A DNA stretch of 43,738 nt from UBA2144 sp043819035 (lineage in GTDB: Bacteria; Patescibacteriota; Gracilibacteria; Peribacterales; Peribacteraceae). Positions 34,202-41,614 of this stretch are shown piece after piece. Numbering within the stretch: the stretch's first letter is position 1; each line of letters starts with the position of its first letter. A model generated the notes under the pieces. The model had not been told where the DNA came from. It saw nothing but the letters and a program-made list of their open reading frames with translations, and searched no databases. Position numbers and translations under genes: made by a program. The stretch is taken from assembly GCA_043819035.1 (NCBI GenBank), contig JBDRFD010000029.1, forward strand, positions 1 through 43,738, in the 5' to 3' direction.

Positions 34202-34566
34202 GTCTCTATAGTAATAAAGAAATATAATATTATAAATAGAAATAGAAGTAATAGTGTACTCTTCCCATAAAATAAATAATCAGTGTCTCATCTGTGGATG
34301 ATATGGGGACAAAAAAGAAACACAAGCATATTCTCAATTTAAAGCCACACAGCGTTGTGGAAGTTCAAAATTTGTATGTGTGGGGGGTGTGGAAAACTTG
34401 TGGATAACCATATTGACGGAACACCTGTAGCAACAATCTGTACTTTTAGTTTAACGCAAGCCAAAAGAGTTGGGTGGGTGTGGAAAAGTAGCAAAACATG
34501 TGGAGGTGGAGGAGCGAGGTCTTTCCACAGACGTTGTGGATAACTTTTGTGTCCAAAAGAGAGGAG
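34202..34566. other. oriC: Candidate chromosomal origin of replication (oriC)
   Basis: The gap next to dnaN has an AT-rich left part (about 34202-34285), a likely unwinding element, and a cluster of DnaA-box-like sites. Two match TTATCCACA exactly (as TGTGGATAA at 34399-34407 and 34535-34543). Weaker TGTGGA-type sites lie at 34293-34301, 34356-34364, 34388-34396, 34479-34487 and 34499-34507, and one of opposite orientation at 34521-34529. Position beside dnaN and box clustering both fit bacterial origins. Cumulative GC skew over the whole genome was not available. Confidence 0.7.
34208..34236 (-). promoter_or_regulatory. dnaN promoter
   Basis: On the minus strand TTTATA (34231-34236), a 17-bp spacer and TACTAT (34208-34213), followed by 6 nt and the ATG. 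Confidence 0.45.
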
Positions 34567-35874
34567 CTAACGAGATATTTTGTTGCGGAAGGCGTTTCTC
34601 TCTTCAGGAAGAGGGACTTTGGAACGGTTGGGTTTTACACACATCTCCCCCTTTTTCATTGTGACAAAACTTGAGTCGGGAATATCTTCTCCTACGAGCA
34701 CATGGCTGCCAATAAATGCCCCGCTTCCTATTTTTTTGCCGGGATTGATTCCGCAGTGGATACCAAGGCGGCAATGACTTCCGATAGCAGTTCCAAATTT
34801 AATGAGTCCGGTTTTTATTTCTTCTCCTTGTACATTTGAATCAATTTCTCCTTCATCCAATCGCAGATTTCCCGTCACACTTCCTGCGCCAAAGGAAACA
34901 TTCGACCCGATCACACTGTCTCCGATATACGAGGAGTGCGTCCACACATGGTTGCAGAGAATGCCGGATTTTATCTCACTTGCGAAGCCGACGACGCAAT
35001 CATCTCCAATACTTGAGCCGCGCACCAGCGCGTTATTTGCGACTATACTCCTTTTTCCGATTGTGCAGGGGCCTTTGATCGTCGCAAAAGGGAATACTTT
35101 CACTCCTTCTTCTATGATGACGGGGCCATTGATCACTGCGCTGGGGTGAATGTCTGCGGATGGATGAATGTGCTGGGAAGTGACGTCTTCTAAGAGTATT
35201 GGCAACAGCTCGAGGATGTGCCAGGGGTACTTCACCGCCTGCCACACACCCTCATACGGAACCGCGTTGTAGGTATGCTTTTTAAAGAGCGCATCAAGCG
35301 CCTGTTCATATCCATCATCTGTCCCATCCTTTACTTTCGTAAGTTCTTCCAACAAAAGTGCCGCATCATTGTGCACATGTGCCACAATATTGACGAGGTC
35401 ACTGGGCTCACTCCCCTTCTTCGGCTTCTCGATAACAGAAGCGATTCGTCCGTCTTCCAGCTGGAGGTATCCTCCGGGGAAGTAACTCTTAACCCGTTGA
35501 GCAAGAAGTGCGCCCTGTGTCCCCGATTGCTTTGAAGATGCGATGAGATGTTTGTAAGCACCCGATTCAATCACGTCGTTTACACACACAATCAGTACAG
35601 CCTCCGATCCGCATTGCGGGAGGGCATCAAGTAACGCACCGCGCATACCAAGTTCCAGATCTTTCTGTTCGATGGCAGGGAACTGAGGGTATAGGTCGCC
35701 GACTTCTTCCAGGTTATGTGATCCTCCGATCAAGATGATGTCATGAAGCCCCGCCTCCTTCAGTCGGCCGGTCGTAATCTCCAAAAGGTTCGTTCCACAA
35801 ATTGGGAAGAGCGTCTTCTCACTCAATGGCCAGAAGCGCTTGGAACGGCCGGCAATAAGAAGGAGAACCCTCAT
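34567..35874 (-). CDS. GlmU-like sugar nucleotidyltransferase with left-handed beta-helix
   Basis: The protein has 435 residues from the ATG at 35874, where the nucleotidyltransferase fold begins (MRVLLLIAGRSKRFWPLSEK). The nucleotide-binding loop is a variant of the usual GGxGTR pattern. Residues of about 20-225 form the transferase domain (VNDVIESGAYKHL, VIEKPKKGSEP, ALDALFKK). From about 240 a left-handed beta-helix with hexapeptide repeats follows (ADIHPSAVINGPVIIEEGVK, ATIKGPCTIGKRSIV), as in GlmU and related bifunctional enzymes making nucleotide-activated amino sugars for the cell envelope. A TATACT box lies 13 nt before the start. The substrate cannot be fixed from the sequence, so no gene symbol is given. 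Confidence 0.85.
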   Translation of the reverse strand: MRVLLLIAGRSKRFWPLSEKTLFPICGTNLLEITTGRLKEAGLHDIILIGGSHNLEEVGDLYPQFPAIEQKDLELGMRGALLDALPQCGSEAVLIVCVNDVIESGAYKHLIASSKQSGTQGALLAQRVKSYFPGGYLQLEDGRIASVIEKPKKGSEPSDLVNIVAHVHNDAALLLEELTKVKDGTDDGYEQALDALFKKHTYNAVPYEGVWQAVKYPWHILELLPILLEDVTSQHIHPSADIHPSAVINGPVIIEEGVKVFPFATIKGPCTIGKRSIVANNALVRGSSIGDDCVVGFASEIKSGILCNHVWTHSSYIGDSVIGSNVSFGAGSVTGNLRLDEGEIDSNVQGEEIKTGLIKFGTAIGSHCRLGIHCGINPGKKIGSGAFIGSHVLVGEDIPDSSFVTMKKGEMCVKPNRSKVPLPEERNAFRNKISR

Positions 35875-35952
35875 AGCAAGCGAGGGGAGTATAGGCGTGA
35901 ATCTTAAGGGGATCACGTGTTTTGAGGGGATTTTTGGGGTTACCTGTTCCCT

Positions 35953-36054
35953 TGTCTGAACCACAGATTACGCAGATTTCAACATAAGACCCTGTTGCTC
36001 CTTAAACTTGTATCAGTGAAATCTGCGTAATCTGCGTAATCTGTGGTTCAGACA
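35953..36054. repeat. Palindrome of ATCTGCGTA units
   Basis: TGTCTGAACCACAGATTACG at the left is complementary to the right arm, which contains ATCTGCGTA twice and ATCTGTGGTTCAGACA. It lies between the GlmU-like gene and the metallo-beta-lactamase-fold gene and is related to the palindromes at 12086 and 20704. Confidence 0.7.
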
Positions 36055-36063
36055 GTGTTCATC

Positions 36064-36891
36064 TCAAAACTCCATCGACACCGTCCCCTCCTTCCGTGTT
36101 TCATGTGTTGGAATGCCAAGCGAGGAGTATCGCTCAAGTGTCCAGGGATCAGGATGGCCGAAACTATTTTCTTCTCCAACCGAGATGATTGCCTGATTAG
36201 GATTCACCACCAGGAGGAACTGCTGCGATGAAGATGTCCGTGATCCATGGTGTGCAACCTTAAGAACTTTTGATCGAATATCTGCTCCAGTATCGAGGAG
36301 TGCATACTCAGCCTCATTTTCAATATCACCCGTGAGGAGAATAGATTGATCTGCAAAGAGCGCACGTATTACTACAGATGAGTTGTTAAGGTTTTTGTCA
36401 TTGCGAAAACTTTTTTCAGGCCAGACCACATCAAGCACCACACCATCACCAAGGTCGATGTCTTCTGTAGGGTCAGCAATGCTCACGGGGATATGCTGGT
36501 TTTTCACTTCATGAAGAAGTGCCAGGTATCGGCTCACTTCTGCCTCTGTGCCGGCAAGAAGGATATGTTTGACCTCATAACGCTTCGCCACTTCGGGAAA
36601 AGATGCCAGGTGATCGGTATGTGGATGTGTAAGAACTAGCAGGTCAATGCTCCGGTCAAAGAAGGGCATGTACTTTCCGAGGTGTTCAAGTGTGGACATA
36701 TCCGGCCCCCCATCCACTAATACTTGCTTGCCGGATGGAGTAATAAGAAAAGTAGAATCACCCTGCCCTACATCCAGAAAGTGCACGTGGAGCTTCCCGT
36801 CCGGTAGGAGGATAAGCTCATGAAGCGCAAGCAGAACCGCAATAGCCGTGAAAGCTATAAGTAAACGCCGGAGGGAATAGGATGCACTCAT
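36064..36891 (-). CDS. ComEC-like metallo-beta-lactamase-fold hydrolase, membrane-anchored
   Basis: The protein has 275 residues. An N-terminal hydrophobic helix (about 8-29) should anchor it with the enzyme domain outside. The metallo-beta-lactamase core resembles the C-terminal domain of the DNA-uptake channel ComEC: VGQGDSTFL, LVLTHPHTDHLAS (metal ligands), SILLTGDIENEAEYALL, KVAHHGSRTSS and SFGHPDPWTLERY. In ComEC this domain is thought to degrade the non-transforming DNA strand. Here it is a stand-alone protein without the channel part. With the type IV pilin gene in the same window, a role in DNA uptake or extracellular nucleic acid use is possible, but this is an inference. Confidence 0.88.
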   Translation of the reverse strand: MSASYSLRRLLIAFTAIAVLLALHELILLPDGKLHVHFLDVGQGDSTFLITPSGKQVLVDGGPDMSTLEHLGKYMPFFDRSIDLLVLTHPHTDHLASFPEVAKRYEVKHILLAGTEAEVSRYLALLHEVKNQHIPVSIADPTEDIDLGDGVVLDVVWPEKSFRNDKNLNNSSVVIRALFADQSILLTGDIENEAEYALLDTGADIRSKVLKVAHHGSRTSSSQQFLLVVNPNQAIISVGEENSFGHPDPWTLERYSSLGIPTHETRKEGTVSMEF

Positions 36892-37058
36892 AAAAGTCCA
36901 CTACTCTACGGATGTGTACATGGAAATCAATAATAAAGAGGCCTAATGGTCAGTTGATATGTGAAGGAGTCGACAGGCGTGTTTATGTAGTGTACTGCCA
37001 ATGAGTTAAATGAGGGGGCGCCGACAAGCACAACAAATCTAAACAAAACAATTTGTCA

Positions 37059-37469
37059 TTAGGCTTCCTTCTTTAGTCCTTCTGCTACCGAAGATAGCCA
37101 CTGCTCTAAATGTTCCTCATTTGCAGGAGTCCCGTCTGGCTTTGGAAGGCATTGAATACCTGTTCCCTCTAATCTTCTCTTTATATGACGATTGCCCGCT
37201 ATTCCTGAGTAAAGGGCGACATTAGGTACTCCAGCCTCTCTTGCTTGAAGTGTTAGATTCTGACCGTCCTCTGTCCGATCCTGATGTAATCTACATCCAG
37301 ATACAAGCATAAATATCGTTTCAGCTTCTTGCTCTAGAACTGTCATAATTTTAACTACTACTCCTTCTTGTATCACTTCTAAATCCGGAAATGCTTTGCT
37401 TATAGCGGCAGCAACTTCTTCCATAGTGTCTTTCTTTCCGTCTACGACTAATGCTTTTGTTCTTTCCAT
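37059..37469 (-). CDS. Small hypothetical protein with a receiver-like fold pattern
   Basis: The protein has 136 residues and is soluble. Alternating strands and helices (KALVVDGKKDTMEEVAAAIS, TIFMLVSGC, GVPNVALYSG, GIQCLPKP) resemble a response-regulator receiver domain, including the lysine in a QCLPKPDGT context similar to the conserved LxKP. However, the region that should carry the phosphorylated aspartate reads IFMLVSGCRL without one, so it would be a degenerate, non-phosphorylated receiver at best. No partner kinase nearby. Moderate confidence that it is a gene; low confidence in the fold. Confidence 0.6.
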   Translation of the reverse strand: MERTKALVVDGKKDTMEEVAAAISKAFPDLEVIQEGVVVKIMTVLEQEAETIFMLVSGCRLHQDRTEDGQNLTLQAREAGVPNVALYSGIAGNRHIKRRLEGTGIQCLPKPDGTPANEEHLEQWLSSVAEGLKKEA

Positions 37470-37989
37470 AATTGTATAATTAAAAAGAAATAAGGATTAA
37501 TTTAATCAATAAAACAGTCTTAAGTCAAGGTTGATCCCCGGAAATTCAACAAGGATTAGAATATGTGACACAACGTTTCGGAATATGGGGCTTGTCCCCC
37601 GCCCGTCTCGGCGCGTCCGAGCCGCGACGGAAAGCCCCGTCCCGCTTAAGTGGCAGGACGAAGGCGGAAACCGTATATGTCGTGTAAGGCGACGTATGGT
37701 GCAGGCGATTTGTAATATACAGAAGAGACAGGAAAAGGATTTTTATTCCGTAATACTCCGCACTTAGAGTGCGGGGTAGTTCATTAAACAAAATACACAA
37801 GGAAATGTTGCACTGTTTCTATTGAGAAAGATTTAAGCAATCTTGTGTTTGGTTGCATAACAATTAAATCTCAGACTGATATGATGTTCACTTATGTTCG
37901 AGTAAGAATTCATTTTGATTTTTGTTATGGCGCAGGTAAATATTCTTGATATTTGAAACCACTGAATATTGTACGAATAGATTCACAAC
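37470..37989. other. 520-bp gap with a GC-rich structured segment
   Basis: No gene is supported. The segment 37587-37774 is much more GC-rich than its surroundings and folds into consecutive hairpins (listed separately). The rest (37780-37989) is AT-rich and featureless to my eye. Confidence 0.55.
37587..37774. ncRNA. Candidate structured RNA or mobile hairpin array
   Basis: GGGGCTT (37587) pairs with AAGCCCC (37632-37638), enclosing CCGTC/GACGG and TCGG/CCGA stems. Then GTCC...GGAC around CGCTTAAGTG, then CCGTATATGTCG with CGACGTATGG, and finally CCGCACT-TAG-AGTGCGG (37758-37774), a terminator-like hairpin without a T-run. No known RNA family was recognised, and the strand is unknown. Confidence 0.35.
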
Positions 37990-38421
37990 TTATCCGGGCA
38001 TGACACGTGGATTATCGCTGAAGTCATTTTCTGCACATGCGTTGTAATACTCAATTAGCTCTTCAATCTGTGCTTCTACCAATCGCTCTTTAATGTGTTG
38101 TCGTTCGAGTGCAATTTTTAACAAACGAGGTGAGAGATACTTAATGTTATCCACCTCTTTTGCACTTGCATGCCCCTCTATTGCAACCATTGCTGCCTCT
38201 CCAACATCATCATCGTCTCGCAAAGCAAGAGGTAAGTCTCTTAGCAATAGAGGCTCTCTCGACACACCAAAGATTGCAACCCTCTTCATTGATTTAATGT
38301 GATGAGGAGCATCTTGATAGCTTCTGAAAAGATTCTTGCCCATGGCAGCAAGTACTGCTGATACTTCAATATCAGGATCAGCACCATCTTCTTGCCCGCG
38401 CATATCGTCAGGTGATGTCAT
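37990..38421 (-). CDS. Hypothetical protein (143 residues)
   Basis: Not recognised. Start at the ATG at 38421 (MTSPDDMRGQEDGADPD); a longer frame from 38520 is ruled out by a promoter that ends 6 nt before this ATG. The N-terminus is acidic and probably disordered; the remainder is helical, with a central VAIFGVSREPLLLRDLPLAL segment and a C-terminal helix (ERLVEAQIEELIEYYNACAE). No motif, signal peptide or membrane segment. It is monocistronic between two structured intergenic regions. Confidence 0.65.
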   Translation of the reverse strand: MTSPDDMRGQEDGADPDIEVSAVLAAMGKNLFRSYQDAPHHIKSMKRVAIFGVSREPLLLRDLPLALRDDDDVGEAAMVAIEGHASAKEVDNIKYLSPRLLKIALERQHIKERLVEAQIEELIEYYNACAENDFSDNPRVMPG

Positions 38422-38427
38422 AATTAT

Positions 38428-38456
38428 ATAATAACATAAAATGTTATAGATATCAA
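38428..38456 (-). promoter_or_regulatory. Promoter of the gene at 37990-38421
   Basis: On the minus strand TTGATA (38451-38456), a 17-bp spacer and TATTAT (38428-38433), then 6 nt and the ATG. This is one of the best promoters in the window and predicts a leaderless mRNA. Confidence 0.6.
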
Positions 38457-38534
38457 TTGTGCTGTGCGGTGGACAACCTTTAAATACTGTTTTTTGTATG
38501 TTTTTCCCCTTCCCAAGCAAAAAATTCTTCGCGC

Positions 38535-38693
38535 AACACGGCTTATGTGGCTCGTCGGCGGCACTTTATGAGATTTCTACAATATTGACTGTGCCACCTC
38601 CTCGACCCAAATGCTTCGGCTGTAGCCCTGCGGGACATTATACAGCCTCGCACTTCACATAAGCCGAAACGTTGGCCAAAATAGATTTTTTCC
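38535..38693 (+). repeat. Left copy of a long inverted repeat flanking an unknown gene
   Basis: It begins AACACGGCTTATGTGGCTCG and ends CGTTGGCCAAAATAGATTTT plus TTCCC. Its reverse complement, with divergence only in the middle, is at 39720-39876. The copy is itself a hairpin, because CGGCTTATGTG near the start pairs with CACATAAGCCG near the end. Confidence 0.8.
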
Positions 38694-38700
38694 CTCCTTC

Positions 38701-38733
38701 CTGCCACCGTCGCACATGTGCGACGTGGCCTGC
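38701..38733. repeat. Palindrome shared with mfd
   Basis: CTGCCACCGTCGCACATGTG followed by CGACGTGGCCTGC, with a perfect CGTCGCACATGTGCGACG core. It matches 28799-28831 in mfd with a compensating base-pair swap. Confidence 0.65.
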
Positions 38734-38899
38734 GGTTGCCCTCCGCTTTTCTTTTCGTTAACCGAACAAATACATTCAAACTACGATAATCGGTAGTTGA
38801 TTGATTGCTTGACTCTTGTATTGTTTCTGAGTTCCTGCAAGGGACGATAAGAGTAGGAACAGGTCCTGCTCATTCACAACTTTTTTCGGAGGAACGATC

Positions 38900-39619
38900 A
38901 TGTTTGGAAGAATTCAAGAATTCTGTGTACGTAGAGCGGATAGGTGTCGGATGAAAAAAGTGGCAGTAATCATCCGAAATGTCGATTGGCATTGGAATCA
39001 ATATCGACAAGAGCACTATCTGAACTATTTCTGGATTCCGGCTGGGCGTTCACGCGTCCTTGCTCGCAGATTGATACTCAAGAATCTGCGCAGCGCTGCC
39101 TATTACACCCTCGACGACGTCAGCAAATGGCTGATGATACTTCATCTCCTGGATAAAGGAATCCAAAGCACAGAAAGGTCCGGACAGGCTATCATCGATT
39201 GCCTCAGAGAAAGTGCCACGGAGTGCCAGATCGATATTATCGGCACTGTCTTTGAGTGCAATATTCCTGAAGCTATCGTCCGGAAGATATGCGATTCGGA
39301 AGAGAATGTCATATCCCTTCGCCGGAAGGGGCACGCAGTTCCTGCCGACATCCTTGATCCTCTCGTGGAACACGCTGCTGAAAGTGGCGAACTCGAGAAG
39401 CTCAGAATCCTATACGGAACTGAGCCCCCGGAACAATTTCTGCATGTATGCATGGAAGCTGCACGTACACGGAACATACCGGTGGCGGTTGAGTGTGCGC
39501 AGGTTCTCAGAGACTATCGGGCACTTGCCGAGATACTCTCTGTTGCAGGCACGCCCCACGAGATGCTCACAGCCAAGTTGTATCTTGAGGGACGAGTACC
39601 AGAAAGCGAACTCTCATGA
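38900..39619 (+). CDS. Unknown helical protein flanked by long inverted repeats
   Basis: The protein has 239 residues. Not recognised. It has one of the few clear Shine-Dalgarno sites here (GGAGG, 6-8 nt before the ATG), unlike its neighbours. The N-terminal part is basic and Arg/Trp-rich (VRRADRCRMKKVAVIIRNVD, WHWNQYRQEHY). The rest is a series of helices with a repeat-like spacing (LDPLVEHAAESGELEKLRIL, FLHVCMEAARTRNIPVAVEC, VLRDYRALAEILSVAG), suggesting an alpha-solenoid. No signal peptide or catalytic motif. The gene plus flanks (38535-39876) look like a mobile cassette; different translation signals support acquisition. Confidence 0.7.
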   Translation: MFGRIQEFCVRRADRCRMKKVAVIIRNVDWHWNQYRQEHYLNYFWIPAGRSRVLARRLILKNLRSAAYYTLDDVSKWLMILHLLDKGIQSTERSGQAIIDCLRESATECQIDIIGTVFECNIPEAIVRKICDSEENVISLRRKGHAVPADILDPLVEHAAESGELEKLRILYGTEPPEQFLHVCMEAARTRNIPVAVECAQVLRDYRALAEILSVAGTPHEMLTAKLYLEGRVPESELS

Positions 39620-40018
39620 CCCGTCCAATTAAGAGCAGGACCACGCAAGCCCTGTACCACCAAGGTATGGGGCTTCTTAAACACGTACGAAAAGAAAAGC
39701 TGCGGGTACCTTGGAATTCGGGAAAAAATCTACATCGGCCAACGTTCCGGCTTATGTGAAGTACGAGGCTGTATAATATCCCGAAGGGGCACAGCCGAAG
39801 AATTTGGGTCGAGGAGCGCCGACCTCCTTAATTTAAAAATCAAAAAAGAGGCGCGACGAGCCACATAAGCCGTGTTATATGATGTACGTACTTTTCCTTT
39901 TACTCGCCAGAGCGAGACTGCTCTTAATATAATCCGATTTTGTTTCCACCTTTTTAGCGACGGGTAGAGGGGAATTAAAGGGGTGAATGCCCGGAGCACA
40001 AAGAAAACAACAAACAAT
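39620..40018. other. 400-bp gap holding the right inverted-repeat copy
   Basis: No gene is seen. Apart from the repeat at 39720-39876, the remaining right part (39880-40018) shows nothing I can name. Confidence 0.55.
39720..39876 (-). repeat. Right copy of the long inverted repeat
   Basis: Reverse complement of 38535-38693 for both outer thirds: AACACGGCTTATGTGGCTCG at the outer end, ATTATACAGCCTCG and CACATAAGCCG at the inner. The central 40 bases differ between copies. A CTTTTCTTTTCGT match further inside (near 38748 and 39690) suggests the repeat once extended further. Confidence 0.8.
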
Positions 40019-41527
40019 TTACAATTTTTCCAATGCATCCTTCAGAACCATCGTTGCCTTGCAATCATCTTCGTTGTATTCGAGAATTCTATCCATTATG
40101 GATTCATCTTTTGTTTCGAGATACTTATTGAACCATTGTATAGACAGCGCACCTGATGGTGTTTCGTCTCTCCATTTGAATTTAAGATATGTTGCTAGTG
40201 CTTTTAGTGAATAACTGCCAACAGGCCAGTCCGTATGCTTTTGTACAACACTGTATAGGTCAATAACATTTGGATTATCGTAAAAATCTTCAACCTCTTT
40301 CAATGTTATTACATCAGGATATCGTTTTTGTAGTCTCTTGTAGGTCGTTTTCTCATGATGTGAGTAGTAATAAACAGCAAAATCATTCGGTGGTAGTGAG
40401 TTAATGTAACCCCAAAAGTCCTGCCAGATTTTTTTCTCTGCATCATCGGAAATCTCATTGGCAGTAAAATGAACAAAGTGTTCACCGTTACTATTGCGCT
40501 CATAAACACCATGAAGGTAGACAAAATCTTGAGTTGGATCGTCTTCTATATCAAAAAAGAGCTCGTGGCTTACCTTCGGGAAATCTAAAGTGCCATACAA
40601 AACAGGCTTCTTTGTTCGATGTAGGATATTTGCTCTGCAAACAGCTTTTGCCAGACTATCTTTTCCAATTCGATACAAAAAATCCTTGTTTCCAGACTTC
40701 TTCTCACTCTCTTTTTGCTTCATTACTTCCTCAATATCCAAATCAACAAATTCGTCTAAGCTCTCGATGAGGAGATCTTCGTTGATTTTGTCACGGTTGT
40801 TCCTTCCTACGTAGAACACAGTTGTGAGATCCTGCGCTGCTTCACACCACTTTTTACAGGAATTGTACCATGGGCAAAGTGTGCAGACAGCAGACATAGC
40901 CGGTTTGTTTTTGTCCTGATTACTCATGAGAATTGCTACATTGTTTTTGACTTGTTCGTAGTACTCCCACCACGTCATCTTTGATCGTGGTCCCATAAGA
41001 GCGGATAAGTCGTACTTCACCTGCTCACCATGTATATCAATGACGATACCGTTATCATGAGAGCAGAATCCGATAGCCTTGAGGAGTTCGTTGTAGAGGC
41101 AAAGTTGCACAGCGTAATGCTTCTTTGGCTTTCCTTCGTCTCCCGTTTTTTCATCGGCTCCTTCTTTGCCCGTACCTGATTTAATGTCGATGGGCATGTA
41201 GGTATCATCTGGCAACTTTTTGAGGAGATCGGGTATGCCGAGCATGTTTTCATGAATAAGTACACCTTGGTAGATCAGCGGAGATTTGTTCTTCATTGCT
41301 TCAATAGTTTTCGTAAAACGCTCAGAGTGATTGCCTTCACTGAGATCCAGATATTCACCAATTTGAGAGACAATCTTTTCTTCATGCTTCACACCCTTTT
41401 TCCACAGGAGCTCAACGAAAGGGTTTGTTTCTTCAATTTTCTCTTCCTGTGGACCGTAAATGTCACGCCAGACGCGGTGAGGACATTGAATATAGTCGTA
41501 GAGCTTTGAGGCTGTAATATATGTCAT
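40019..41527 (-). CDS. TM0106-type RecB-like nuclease with RNase H-like domain
   Basis: The protein has 502 residues from the ATG at 41527 (MTYITASKLYDYIQCPHRVW); an earlier start at 41584 adds a non-conserved stretch. The N-terminal half is a RecB/Cas4-like PD-(D/E)XK nuclease: GIPDLL and YMPIDIKSG hold the acidic residues and lysine. Cysteines in YIQCPHR and CTLCPWYNSCKKWC fit a Cas4-like iron-sulfur cluster. The C-terminal half is an RNase H-like exonuclease of the YprB kind: LFFDIEDDP, YYYSHHEKT and LEYNEDDCKA supply the acidic residues. It is the last of three same-strand genes with the MazG-like and GIY-YIG/DUF2075 genes, 87 bp after the latter. It probably acts on DNA, perhaps in defence or repair; substrate unknown. 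Confidence 0.85.
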   Translation of the reverse strand: MTYITASKLYDYIQCPHRVWRDIYGPQEEKIEETNPFVELLWKKGVKHEEKIVSQIGEYLDLSEGNHSERFTKTIEAMKNKSPLIYQGVLIHENMLGIPDLLKKLPDDTYMPIDIKSGTGKEGADEKTGDEGKPKKHYAVQLCLYNELLKAIGFCSHDNGIVIDIHGEQVKYDLSALMGPRSKMTWWEYYEQVKNNVAILMSNQDKNKPAMSAVCTLCPWYNSCKKWCEAAQDLTTVFYVGRNNRDKINEDLLIESLDEFVDLDIEEVMKQKESEKKSGNKDFLYRIGKDSLAKAVCRANILHRTKKPVLYGTLDFPKVSHELFFDIEDDPTQDFVYLHGVYERNSNGEHFVHFTANEISDDAEKKIWQDFWGYINSLPPNDFAVYYYSHHEKTTYKRLQKRYPDVITLKEVEDFYDNPNVIDLYSVVQKHTDWPVGSYSLKALATYLKFKWRDETPSGALSIQWFNKYLETKDESIMDRILEYNEDDCKATMVLKDALEKL

Positions 41528-41614
41528 ATTGAGTGCATGGTACGCTCTCAGTATGCTTGCGGAAAGGATCAATAGAGGGAACACACACTCTTGTATATTG
41601 CGGTTGTGTGATGG

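Noticed and set aside
37059..37469. Active two-component response regulator
   Set aside because: The fold pattern is suggestive, but the phosphoacceptor aspartate is missing and no kinase or output domain is near.
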